From Monomorium pharaonis (lineage: Eukaryota > Arthropoda > Insecta > Hymenoptera > Formicidae), in assembly GCF_013373865.1 (NCBI RefSeq), contig NC_050467.1, forward strand, positions 32,349,396 to 32,413,395: a stretch of DNA of 64,000 nucleotides, given 5' to 3'. The notes beneath the pieces are model-generated. The model did no database searches. It had not been told where the DNA came from and worked only from the letters and a program-made list of their open reading frames with translations. Positions 22,440 to 32,900 of the stretch are shown in pieces. Made by a program: the position numbers and the translations under genes. The stretch's first letter is position 1. Each line of letters begins with the position of its first letter.

Positions 22440-25265
22440 AAATGTAAGTAATATAAAATGGATATATATGTGACAGTAGCTGTGTGTGTGTGCGTACAAA
22501 ATAAAATAAATATTTTTTATTATAATTTCAGATATACTGCAAGATAAAGATTTGTTCCAGATTTTGCCATTGCCAAGATAAATGTATAAAACGAATGTAT
22601 AAAAAAAATATATATATTCTCTTATATAAAATACTTATATAAAAATTATTTTAACCTAACCTTTTATATTATTAAATAAACTAAAAATCTTGAAACATAT
22701 AACCATAAGCCAGCTTGTAATAATCTTGTTGTAATCTTATAAAACTTGTTATAATCTTATATAATGTTATAATCTTAGAAAAGTTATAAATGTGGTCTAT
22801 GGGCTTTATATAATCTAAATTCTGTAAGAACCATGCTTTTGTTCCATTACAAGCCGACACATGGTTATAGGTTTCAAGAGCATTAATTAAAATGTGAAAT
22901 ATTTTTGTTATCCGTATATTCAGCTCGCATAGAATGGATGGCAGTTATTATAATGCTTTTGTTCTATTACAAGCCGACACATGGCTATAGGTTTCAAGAG
23001 CATTAATTAAAATGTGATCTTTGTAGACCTATGAAAAGAATTGTATTTTAATTAAATTTGTCCGTATATTCAGCTCGCATAGAATGGATGGCAGTTATTA
23101 TAACTAAACAGATTAAATGTAGAGATAATCCTTGAAATCCAATATTACATCCTATCCGTGTCATCAGCAGGTCAGTTGGGTGATACTATGGCCCGTACAC
23201 TTCGTTGTAGTAGTTTTAAACTAGATTTCATCACGTATAAAAAAGATATACAATATCTTTAAGTTTAAATACTTTGTTGTTCCCAAAATTGTAATTGTAC
23301 TTTTATAATTATGTTTATTGTTCTTTTTCAGTTACAATATTTTACTTAAAAAAAATATCTTGAAACATATAACCATTTACCAGCTTGTAATGTTAAACAA
23401 AGCGTGACTTACAAAAATTATAAATGTGGTCTATGGCTTTTAAGTAATCTAGACTGCCACTTGCAAAGTTAGCAAGTTTGAGAAATTTCCATAAGAACCA
23501 TGCTTTTGTTTCCCATTACAAGCCGACACATGATTATAGATTCCACGAGTATTAATTCCACGAGTATTAATTAATTAAAATCATATACGTCTCAAAAAAA
23601 ATAAGTTAAAGAATTTCACATTCAAAATAAAAAATTTTGAATGTGATCTTCATAGACCTATAAAAAGAATTTTATTAATTAGAATAAATTGTTTAGAGAA
23701 CAAAGTATTTAAATACTTATATCCAGTTCGCATAGAATGCATGGCAGTTATTATAACTAAACATAAATAATCCTTGGAATTCTAAAAACATCTCCAATAT
23801 TACACCCTATACGTATCATTAGTAGGCTAGTTGGGCGATACTATGGCCCGTATACTTCGTTGTGGTAGTTTTAGACTAGATTTCACGTAATTTACCTAAT
23901 ACAAAATCTGAAAAAGACACGATATCTTTATTTAAGTCACACAGTTGAAATACAATATTTTTTTTAATAAAAATATAACACTTGTAACTATTCTCTTACC
24001 TGACTTGCCATAAGATAATAACATACTTGAAGAACTAGAAAGTACACTTTCAAATAATCCTTTTGAATTGCCTTGCCAATTCTCTATATGCCAATCATTG
24101 AATTTCAAAGGGAATGAATCTCGGTGAACTTATATTATTATTAACAGTTAACAGCAGCTGGCACACTGTAAATTCTGAGCTTTCATCATGTTAATTATAA
24201 GAAAATAAAATGGTGCAAAGCACTACCGTGCCTCTTGATCTTTCTTTCTTTCTTTCCTTACTCATCCATTCTTTTTTCTTTTTCTGTCTTCTTTTGGTTT
24301 TAATTTTTTTAATTAACTGAAATTTAAAACATAACACAAAGTATTACTCTTATCTCAGAATATAACAAAAAATGCAAATTTTATGTAACTTATCTAATCT
24401 TCAAATTAAGCACAGCCGTATTTCCTTCCATGATGTAATCCACGATGTAATATACAAGTTTATCATATCATCGTGAAATCTGCCACAGACTCACTGTTCT
24501 GTTTCCTCTTAATTGATCTCTTTCTCTCTCTCTCTCTCTCTCTACCATTTTTCCTCTCTCGAAGTTCTTCTTCCATTCGATGATTCATAAATACCTTAAA
24601 CAATTATCATCATAAGGAACAATCGCGAAACTGTCTCCACATCTTCACAGAGAAAAACCTCGGAGAGGTTTCTCTCTGGGGCTCAATTCTTGAATTCATT
24701 CGTAAGAGAAACGTATTCGCAAACGTATAGCTTTTAACCAATGAACTTGCAACTTTTCTGTTAAAACGAGTAGGTATTTGCGCAGCATACGTTTTTCTTG
24801 CGAATAAATTCAGGAATTGAGTCCCTGGTCTCCAACTGTCTCACGTTGCATATTTACACTTACTTACAGCGAATCAATATAATGCCTCTCGAAACTTCGA
24901 CCATGTCTTAAAATATTAATTGTTTTCTTATTAAAAGACACATCAGTCATTGTTTCGTAGATTAGACATAACATAAATAACGGTATACTACTTCACGAAA
25001 CTGTCATCATATCATAACAATAACATAACCCTCATCACACTGTAAGTCACTTCGCACAAACCCCTGGCAACTCACATAACCCATAACCCATTACACACAC
25101 CGTAGTGACGATGCAAATGCCGTAATGACGATAATTACGAATAACTTCCATTTTATTACGTACATAATTAACGTTAGACATTATTATGCGTGAAACGGAA
25201 CGTTACCCAAGAAGCATGCAAAAGTGTGTTCGTCGGTATGACAAGTTCTTAAATAACCTGAGGTA

Positions 25266-25660
25266 TGTGGGTGGTAATACACTCGGGTGTAGTTAGTGGA
25301 GGACACTGAGGTGATATTTGGGAACGCAGCTTTAGAAATTTTATGAACGTTCGGATTTGTTATGAATTGTTTATGGCTGTGTTTCGTTATTGCTCATTAT
25401 TGATACAGATTGTCAATATAATTTGAGTATTATTAAATCAAAGGCGAAAAGAAAGTATTGAAAATAATATTTTAGTAAGTATCAAGATAAATGTGTAATT
25501 ATTTTCAAAGTAGACTTTCGGAATTTTACAAATTAGATAAAAGCAAATGGGCATGAAACATGGTTATGTTATTTATTTTTTTTTCATATTTCCGAATTTT
25601 ATAAATATGTTAATATTTTATGATCTGAGCATATTCGTTGCAATGTATATATTTTTATAT
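25266..25660. other. Unique spacer right of the palindrome
   Basis: No gene, RNA or repeat recognised. Confidence 0.5.
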
Positions 25661-25878
25661 CAAGAGACACGGTAGTGGCTTGCGCCAAGTTTTTATATTT
25701 TGCTACTGATTGAAATAATAAAAAACTTTTGGTTTTTTTTAGCGTAGATCTGGGAATTGATTCTGTATTGTTAAAGCATACATACCAATTAGTGGATTTA
25801 TTTTCTTCAGAAATACAAAAAATACCCATTGTATTGAAAAGGTAACATTAATTTTGAAAAGCTAACTTGTTTATTATT

Positions 25879-25940
25879 AAGAGACACGGTAGTGGCTCGC
25901 GCCAAGTAAAAGCATATAGCACGTGTCCGACCGTGCTCTT
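25879..25940. repeat. Hairpin motif AAGAGACACGGTAGTGGCTCGCGCC, second full copy
   Basis: It matches the motif at 17075-17136, with a diverged right half (GCACGTGTCCGACCGTGCTCTT). A left-half copy lies 200 bp upstream at 25661-25690. Its right edge has been used as insertion target for the palindrome at 25942. Confidence 0.75.
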
Positions 25941-25941
25941 A

Positions 25942-27100
25942 AGGGTGCATCCCGATGGAGAAGAATTAACGGAACGGAATAAAAACGGAATGGAAATATG
26001 GAGAGGGATTGAGCAATCAGAGTAATTCCGTTTCAATTTCGTTTCGTTTTTTGATGAGCTGGATCCCTATGTACAGAACTGTCTCGGAATGGAAAAGGAA
26101 AGGACACACTTTTAAAAGTGGCAAAGCATATTATCCTTTATGGTCCGTCGGGCGACTTTTACGATTGTGCCTACTTTTTTAAACGATACATTGGTTGGAA
26201 TATCGCCAGTAAGTATAAAAATAGTGATAACTGATAATTATATTTTAATAACATAACATTTATTTCTAATATTTATTTTAGAACTGTAACATCCTTACAC
26301 AAATCAATACATGAAGCTTCGACAAGTTCAACAAAAAATAACAATAGCACTCTTTTCACATCAACAAGCAACAACTTCAACGTGAATAATAACGTTTTAA
26401 CTCTTACCAACAATAATTCTACCTCAATAATTATGTTTATATATATTTCTGTTGTAGAGAGAAAAAGAATTGATTGATTTTTTTACGTGAACGTTTTTTG
26501 CTGCTAAAATATTTGTTCTCATACTCATCTTTACGAACTTTTTTATATCTATCAAAATCAATCCTTTTTTCTCTACGACAGAAATATATAAATATATAAA
26601 CATAATTATTGAGGTAGAATTATTGTTGGTAAGAGTTAAAACGTTATTATTCACGTTGAAGTTGTCGCTTGTTGATGTAAAAGGAGTGCTATTGTTATTT
26701 TTTATTAAACTAATCGAAGCTTCATGTATTGATTTTTGTAAGGATGTTAGTTCTAAAATAAATATTAGAAATAAATGTTATAATGTTACTAGAATATAAT
26801 TATCAGTTATCACTATTTTTATACTTACTGGCGATATTTCAATGTATCGTTCCAAAAAATAGGCACAAAATGCACAAAAATGCGTCGTAAAAGTCGCCCG
26901 ACGGACCATGCAGGATATGCTTTGCGACTTTTGAAAGTGTGTCCGTTCCTTTTCCGTTCCAAGACAATTCTGTACATGGGGATTCAGCTCATCAAAAAAC
27001 GGAATGGAATTGAAACGGAATTACTCTGATTGGTCAATTTCTCTCCATATTTCCATTCCGTTTCTATTCCATTTCGTTAATTCTTCTCCATCGGGATGTA
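25942..27100. mobile_element. 1.16-kb foldback element with 6-bp target duplication
   Basis: It is inverted over its whole length, with arms of about 560 bp around 26500-26550. Ends are AGGGTGCATCCCGATGGAG and its imperfect complement ending ATCGGGATGTA. CTCTTA flanks both sides (25936-25941, 27101-27106). The interrupted locus, CTCTT followed by ACGCGAGTACG, occurs uninterrupted at 17132-17146, which confirms insertion. Both arms keep GTAAGT and TTTTAG signals around an 80-bp AT-rich stretch, as if an intron had been captured. No intact ORF. Confidence 0.85.
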
Positions 27101-27369
27101 CTCTTACGCGAGTACGCGACTTACTTATTTTTACATTTAAGTACTGCATTTTTAATGTTTGTCTTTATCTAATTTTTACATTATTAGTTTATTTTTAAAC
27201 AGTGTCTACTGACTTATTTCCTAAATCCCGGAAATATGGAGAATTTTAAATATGGAGAAATGTTTCGGGTGAATGTTTCTAGCGATTGACGATTGCGTCT
27301 GCGTTTGCGTCTACAATTGTCTCTTTAACAATCAGAAGGCAGCTGCTGGCGATTACGACTGCATTTCTT

Positions 27370-27478
27370 TTAGGAAACACAATCGACACAAGCATTGTTC
27401 TATCTTTTTTTTATGTTCAATGAGTAAGATAAATAAAACGATACTTGTGTCGATTGTGTTCCCTAAAAAAAAGCAGAT
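27370..27478. mobile_element. Palindromic MITE
   Basis: TAGGAAACACAATCGACACA pairs with TGTGTCGATTGTGTTCCCTA across a loop of about 55 bp. Confidence 0.8.
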
Positions 27479-27556
27479 TAGTGATACAATTAGTGATTCT
27501 TAAGCTTCGTCTACAATGAGTTAGTCGTTGGTCGTAAGAAATTTAATATTTGTAAG

Positions 27557-27694
27557 CCCGGATCTACAATAGGTGTAGTAAGCCTTATGCCATAAGAAAC
27601 TGATCAATTATAATTGGATGTGAGAAGAATAAACGAATATAATTGGTTAATTCCTTAGGGCTTAAGGCTTACTACACCTATTGTAGATCTGGCC
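27557..27694. mobile_element. Palindromic MITE (GGATCTACAATAGGTGTAGTA family)
   Basis: CCGGATCTACAATAGGTGTA on the left is inverted at the right end (TACACCTATTGTAGATCTGG). The middle contains TAAGAAAC...AATTGGTTAATTCCTTA. A truncated relative lies at 28624-28740 and another arm pair inside 28838-29060. Confidence 0.85.
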
Positions 27695-28225
27695 TAACAG
27701 CTAATAAGTATAAAGCTTTTATGTTGCAATAATCTTACAACTTCACTATTATTAAAATACAGTGGGAAAATATTAATATTTTTATTTTTAAGCAGAACGT
27801 CTCTACTGACCCAGATAGCATAAAATATTATCATATTTATAAATATTTTACAAATTTATTAAAAAAAATATTTTATATAATTAAATTATTTTTTATAAAC
27901 CATTTAGAAATGATACAAAAATTATCAACAATATATAGAATATATTTTTAAAATGTACTGAAAAAAAAAATTTATGTATGAGCTTGAAATATTTTTTATA
28001 TTTAATGGTATAAATAATACTTATTTTAAATATTTTCATAAATGTTTATCATAATTTTTTTATTTGGGGACTTATTTCCTAAATTTCGGAAATTTAATGT
28101 TTCAGGTGAAAGTTGTATGTAAGTAAGATATTAAAAATATGGATTTGACTTTGATGTCAGTCAGGAGGATGTTATTAAGGTGATCTTCTGATGTTGTCGA
28201 CATTATTCAAAATTAAGTCTATGGG

Positions 28226-28361
28226 GGCGTTCTTAAATTCGCAATGGATGCAGTCAGATACACCAGAATGTCATTCTATCTTTGTTCAACTTTCCGTAAG
28301 TAATAAAGATGGAATGACATTCTGGTGTATCTGACTGCATCCGTTGCGAATTTAAAAACGC
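28226..28361. mobile_element. Palindromic MITE
   Basis: GATGCAGTCAGATACACCAG near 28247 is inverted at 28320-28342. Outer arms read GCGTTCTTAAATTCGCAA against TTGCGAATTTAAAAACGC. Confidence 0.85.
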
Positions 28362-28396
28362 ACTTCATATGTTCATTGTTTTAATAAAATCGTTTC

Positions 28397-28549
28397 CGAG
28401 GCTGGTATTCATAGTCGGATCTTATATTTAAGATTATCTTAAGTACTGTCTTAAGATGCCATCAGCCAATCACAGGCTCGTATTAGCATCTTAAGACATT
28501 GCTTGAGATGATCTTTAAATAAAATTCGACTATGCATACTACCCCGAGC
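28397..28549. mobile_element. Palindromic MITE
   Basis: Arms GGTATTCATAGTCGGAT and ATTCGACTATGCATACTACC, with an inner pair ATCTTAAGT/ACTGTCTTAAGATG-type blocks. Imperfect. Confidence 0.7.
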
Positions 28550-28623
28550 TTTAGGGCCTTAGTAGAATGTCTTAAGACATGTTTTATGGTTTAAGCCTTA
28601 TGTCTTGAAGCAATGCACAATAA

Positions 28624-28835
28624 GGCCGGATCTACAATAGGTGTAGTAAGCTTTATGCTATAAGAAATTGACCAATTACAATTGAATATGAGAAGAATAA
28701 TCGAATATAATTGGTTAATTTCTTATGGCATAAGGCTTACTGCCCAAAGAACATATTATAGTCAAAATGACATCACATTGATGTCATAATTACGTCATGA
28801 CAGAAAGAGTCAAAATGATGATTTTTGGTAATCGA
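28624..28835. mobile_element. Truncated MITE joined to a second MITE fragment
   Basis: It starts GGCCGGATCTACAATAGGTG and follows the 27557 element to about 28740. It then switches to CCCAAAGAACATATTATAGT and AGTCAAAATGAC, which resembles the inner element at 28838-29060. Confidence 0.6.
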
Positions 28836-28837
28836 TA

Positions 28838-29060
28838 TTGCCATTAAGACACAAACAAGACACAAGACAGTTAGCTCGGATCTACAATAGGTGTACCCAA
28901 GGAACACACTAAAGTCAACGAAAAGTCAAAATGACTATTTCGAATCCAAATAGTCATTTTGACTTTTTGTTGACTTTAGTGTGTTCCTTGGGTACACCTA
29001 TTGTAGATCCAGGCTAACTGTCTTGTGTCTTGTTTGTGTCTTAATGGCAATATCGAAAAC
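28838..29060. repeat. Concentric palindrome of three repeat families
   Basis: The outer arms CATTAAGACACAAACAAGAC, the middle arms GGATCTACAATAGGTGTA and the inner arms CCAAGGAACACACTAAAGTC are each present on both sides in mirror order. The centre is near 28944 (CGAATCC loop). Confidence 0.85.
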
Positions 29061-29454
29061 GACAAAAAGAGGCAAAAAATATTGCCATTGAGATACAAGA
29101 CACAAAAGTTATTGTGCGTTGCTTCGTGTTGTACAGGTGCGTTGCTCTTGATCAATTAGAAGGCAGCTGTCATAGACGCAAACGCGAATGCAGACGCAAC
29201 TATCAATTGCTAGTGTAATTCAAGCATTAAGCCTTGTCTAGAATAACCGTGGTGAGGTAATAAGGTCATTGTAATTTGCGATAGCCAGTGAGCATAAAAA
29301 TCTTATGTTGCAACGACCTTACAACTTTACTACTACGGCTATTGTAGACGATGTTTTATATGTAATAATTCTTTCTTTTTAGTTGCATAGATACTTGTGT
29401 TTTCTAATTTTGAGAAGAGGTAAGTATTTTTTTTAATTTTTCCTTATTTATACA
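29061..29454. other. Spacer upstream of the Helitron minisatellite
   Basis: No gene seen. It may hold the Helitron 5' end, but no terminal TC can be assigned with confidence. Confidence 0.4.
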
Positions 29455-29915
29455 AGGCTGCTGTGTGCCAATAAAAAAGGTTGCTGTGCGCCAATACAAA
29501 AGGCTGCTGTGCGTCAATAAAAAAAAAGCTGCTGTGCACTAATAAAAAAAGGCTGCTGTGCGTCAAAAAAGAAAGGCTGCTGTGCGTCAATAAAAAAAGG
29601 TTGCTGTGCGCCAATAAAAAAGGCTGCTGTGCGTCAATAAAAGAAGGTTGCTGTGCGCCAATAAAAGAGGCTGCTGTGCGTCAATAAATAAAGGCTGCTG
29701 TGCGTCAATAAAAAAAAGGCTGCTGTGCGTCAATAAAAGAAGGTTGCTGTGCGCCAATAAAAGAGGCTGCTGTGCGTCAATAAATAAAGGCTGCTGTGCG
29801 TCAATAAAAAAAAGGCTGCTGTGCGTCAATAAAAAAAGGTTGCTGTGCGCCAATAAAAAAGGCTGTTGTGCGTCAATAAAAAAAGGTTGCTGTGCGCCAA
29901 TAAAAATTTGCTGCT
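29455..29915 (+). repeat. Minisatellite of GGYTGCTGTGCGYCAATAAAAAA units upstream of the Helitron gene
   Basis: About 17-18 units of 24-28 bp alternate between GGCTGCTGTGCGTCAATAAA and GGTTGCTGTGCGCCAATAAA types, with variable A-runs. ORFs on both strands here are repeat artefacts. The array ends about 80 bp before the Helitron ATG. Single or paired TGCTGTGCGC motifs recur at 38440-38520, downstream of the gene. Confidence 0.9.
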
Positions 29916-29993
29916 GTGCACTTATAACAATTGTTCGTCTGTAAAAAATTTTAGCAGATTTGCAAAAATTTGTAAAAGATCTTTCTAAATAAA

Positions 29994-32900
29994 ATGTCTC
30001 CAAAAGAAAAAGAAATTATTTTAAAGCCTGAAAATAGAGATATTATTATCCAAAATGAGTGGCTTAACGATGACCATATTGATCATTTTCACGAACTTTT
30101 ACAAAATTGTTCCGACTATAAACCTGTTGGAACATGGCGAATACAGCTTCCTCATTTAATACAACCTGTATTACAAGATACAAAACACATTCAAATATTG
30201 TACAGTTCGTCACATTGGGTATGTAGCTATTACGATAGAAAAAATATATTCATATATGATTCCTTAAATAATAAAATACTACATAAAGATCACGAACAAT
30301 TCTTAAAAAGATTATTTCCAACATATGATTTTAAGAAACGTTTAGTCAAATTTCCGACTGTGCAACAACAACCGAATGGTAATGATTGTGGTGTTTTTGC
30401 AATAGCTTTTGCTATTTCATTATTATATAACATTAAACCTGAAAAAGTAAGATATGACCATAGTTTAATGCGTTTGCATTTATTAAAAATTTTTGAATCT
30501 AATGTGATTGAGCATTTTCCTCAGGATTTAAATTATGGTGTCCCTCAAAAAGTACTTCCATTAGCAGTAATAAGAGCAAGAGAAGCTATAGCTAATGCTC
30601 AACGTATAAAAAGATTTAAAAAAAATACTTTGAAGACTGAATGTCATGATATTGATAATAATCAGGTTAAAAAATATCATATAAACGAATATGACTCTTT
30701 GAAGAATAAATGTAATATAGAAGATAATTATGGTAAAAAACGTCATCTAGACGATGATTTGGAAAATGCTTGTTTTGAAAAGCGGTTTCAATGTCAACAA
30801 AACTTAGAACAAAATCGGACTAAGCAGCTGGATCAATATAACACAGATTTATTGAGTAATCATGTTAAAAAGCAACGTCAACATGAAAAAATTGAAGATA
30901 ATCGTGATATAAAACGTTATACAGACAATGATTTGGAAAATATTCGTGCTAAAAAGCGACTTCGATATCAACAAAATTTAGAGCAAAATCGGGTTAAGCA
31001 ACGGGATCAATATAAAAAAAATTTATTAAATAATCGTGCTAAAAAGCGGCTTCGATATCAACAAAATTTAGAACAAAACCGGGCTAAGCAACGGGATCAA
31101 TATAAAAAAAATTTACAAAAAAATCGTTTGCGTAAGAGAATACATTACTTTACACATTTACAACATGAACGAGATAGATACAAAAAATATTCCGATCGTA
31201 AATGGCTGTATAATAAACAATATTACGAGAAAAAGTTGTTAAAATTTAATTCTGTAAAAAAATATGACGGTCAAAATATTATTAAAAAATATAGTAAGTT
31301 TTGGTCAAAAAATTACATACATATGCGTAATCCCGTAACAATAACAGATATTATGAATAAACTTGATATTAAAAATAAAATTGAAAGACGATTAGAAGCT
31401 GAAAAGATTTTGCGTTGGTCTATGCATATTAGAAATAATTATATTCACAATATGTATAAAATATTAGCTGTATTAAAGAAAAAGGCTGAAGTACACTTAA
31501 CTCTCGTTACTGAGTGTTTAACAATTGATGATAAATTACATGCGTTATGTGGTATATCAGGTCATACAGCTTCTTCCGAAAATTATTTTATTGATTCTAC
31601 ATATAGTGAACAATTTATTTCATCGCAACCTTTGATAACAAACGTGAAAGGTCAAATTATAAATGTATTACCTTTGGTAGAAGCACAAGCTAAAAAAGCA
31701 TGGTTGTGCAATACTTTGTGTAAAATTGATTCACTTGTAATTGATCGTTATAAAAAATTTCTCGAAGCAATAAATACATGTACTTTAAAGAAAATACCAG
31801 AACTATTACGCAAAGTTTGTCAGAAATGTACAGTAAACGATTTGACTGACAAATTAGGTCATACACAGGCTTGTTACATTAATCCAAACCTTTGTAAAGC
31901 GATGTCTCTTTCTATTCAGTTATTATCACCTCATTTTCCAAAAGTGAGATTTATTAAACGTTTTATTTATCGAATGAGAGCAGACTATCGAAAGTTAATA
32001 AATCTAGAAAAGGCTTTAAATTCTGGTGATATCGATACATTAAATGAACTTATAACTTTGGCACAAGATCGAGCAAATATGTACAAACATCATCAAACTT
32101 TAACTGATTTGAGTGATGATGATATTATTTCTAAATATAGCAAAGCATTTAAGGCGTTGACTAAACGTTCCATGGATACACCTCGATATGTTTGTGTTTC
32201 ATGTGAAAGACTTTGCTATAAGAGAAGTGTATCTGAAATTAGTAAGGTTAAAACACAATTAGATATTCCAATTTGGAGAGATTTAATGGCACATATAAAA
32301 AATCTAAATATTAATCCGCAATACATATGTCTTTATTGCCAAAAAAAATTCCGTAACGGATTAATGCCTGCTTATTGTATTTTGAACAATCTATTTATCC
32401 AAAATGTTCCCGAAGTAATATCGTCTCTTAATTCATTTGAAAAAATGTTAATACAAAGAGCTAAAGCATTTCAAACTATTGTTAAAATGGGAACTGTGAT
32501 GAATAAAAGGTTACCTCATAGGCAGATGGTACAGAAAGTAAAAGGTAGAACATTTCATTTACCATTACCATTAGAACAAACAATGAATAAAATATGTTCG
32601 AAAACTGATGCGATAAATAAAAACAATATGGAATTGTACATTTTGGTTAGAGGTATTCCGACAAAAACAAAAATTATTTGGGAAGAAATGGTAAATCTTA
32701 AAAAAGTATTTGATGCTTTGGTATGGTTGAAACGTAATAATCATCTTTATAAACACATTATACTGCCAGATACTTGCGATGGATTATGTTCGGAAAAAAA
32801 TGTAGAATTTTTTGAAATAAAAGAGACAGAAAATGATACTGAATTTGTATCGGATAATGATAATGATGGTATATTATTAAATTCCAAAATTGAAATGCAA

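Larger units (their letters stand above)
17415..25265. repeat. 7.85-kb palindrome (inverted duplication) with a 17-bp loop
   Basis: The left arm (17415-21275) and right arm (21293-25265) are inverted copies. Near-identity extends over genes, introns, microsatellites and 3' repeats. Divergence is higher near the outer ends and in the inner 100 bp. The loop is 21276-21292. The right arm carries one extra 120-bp MITE at 21408-21527. Arms contain internal direct repeats (for example three blocks with CGCATAGAATGGATGGCAGT or a close variant per arm). The centre, about 21210-21356, is a palindromic MITE flanked by TTAA. Arm differences argue against a simple assembly artefact. Confidence 0.93.

Noticed and set aside
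17415..25265. The palindrome as a pure assembly artefact
   Set aside because: The arms differ by substitutions, a codon indel and a one-arm MITE with target duplication. Read-level checks would still be needed to exclude it fully.
29481..30003. ORFs on both strands across the TGCTGTGCGC minisatellite
   Set aside because: Units vary in A-run length and the reading is purely repetitive; no start context or domain.
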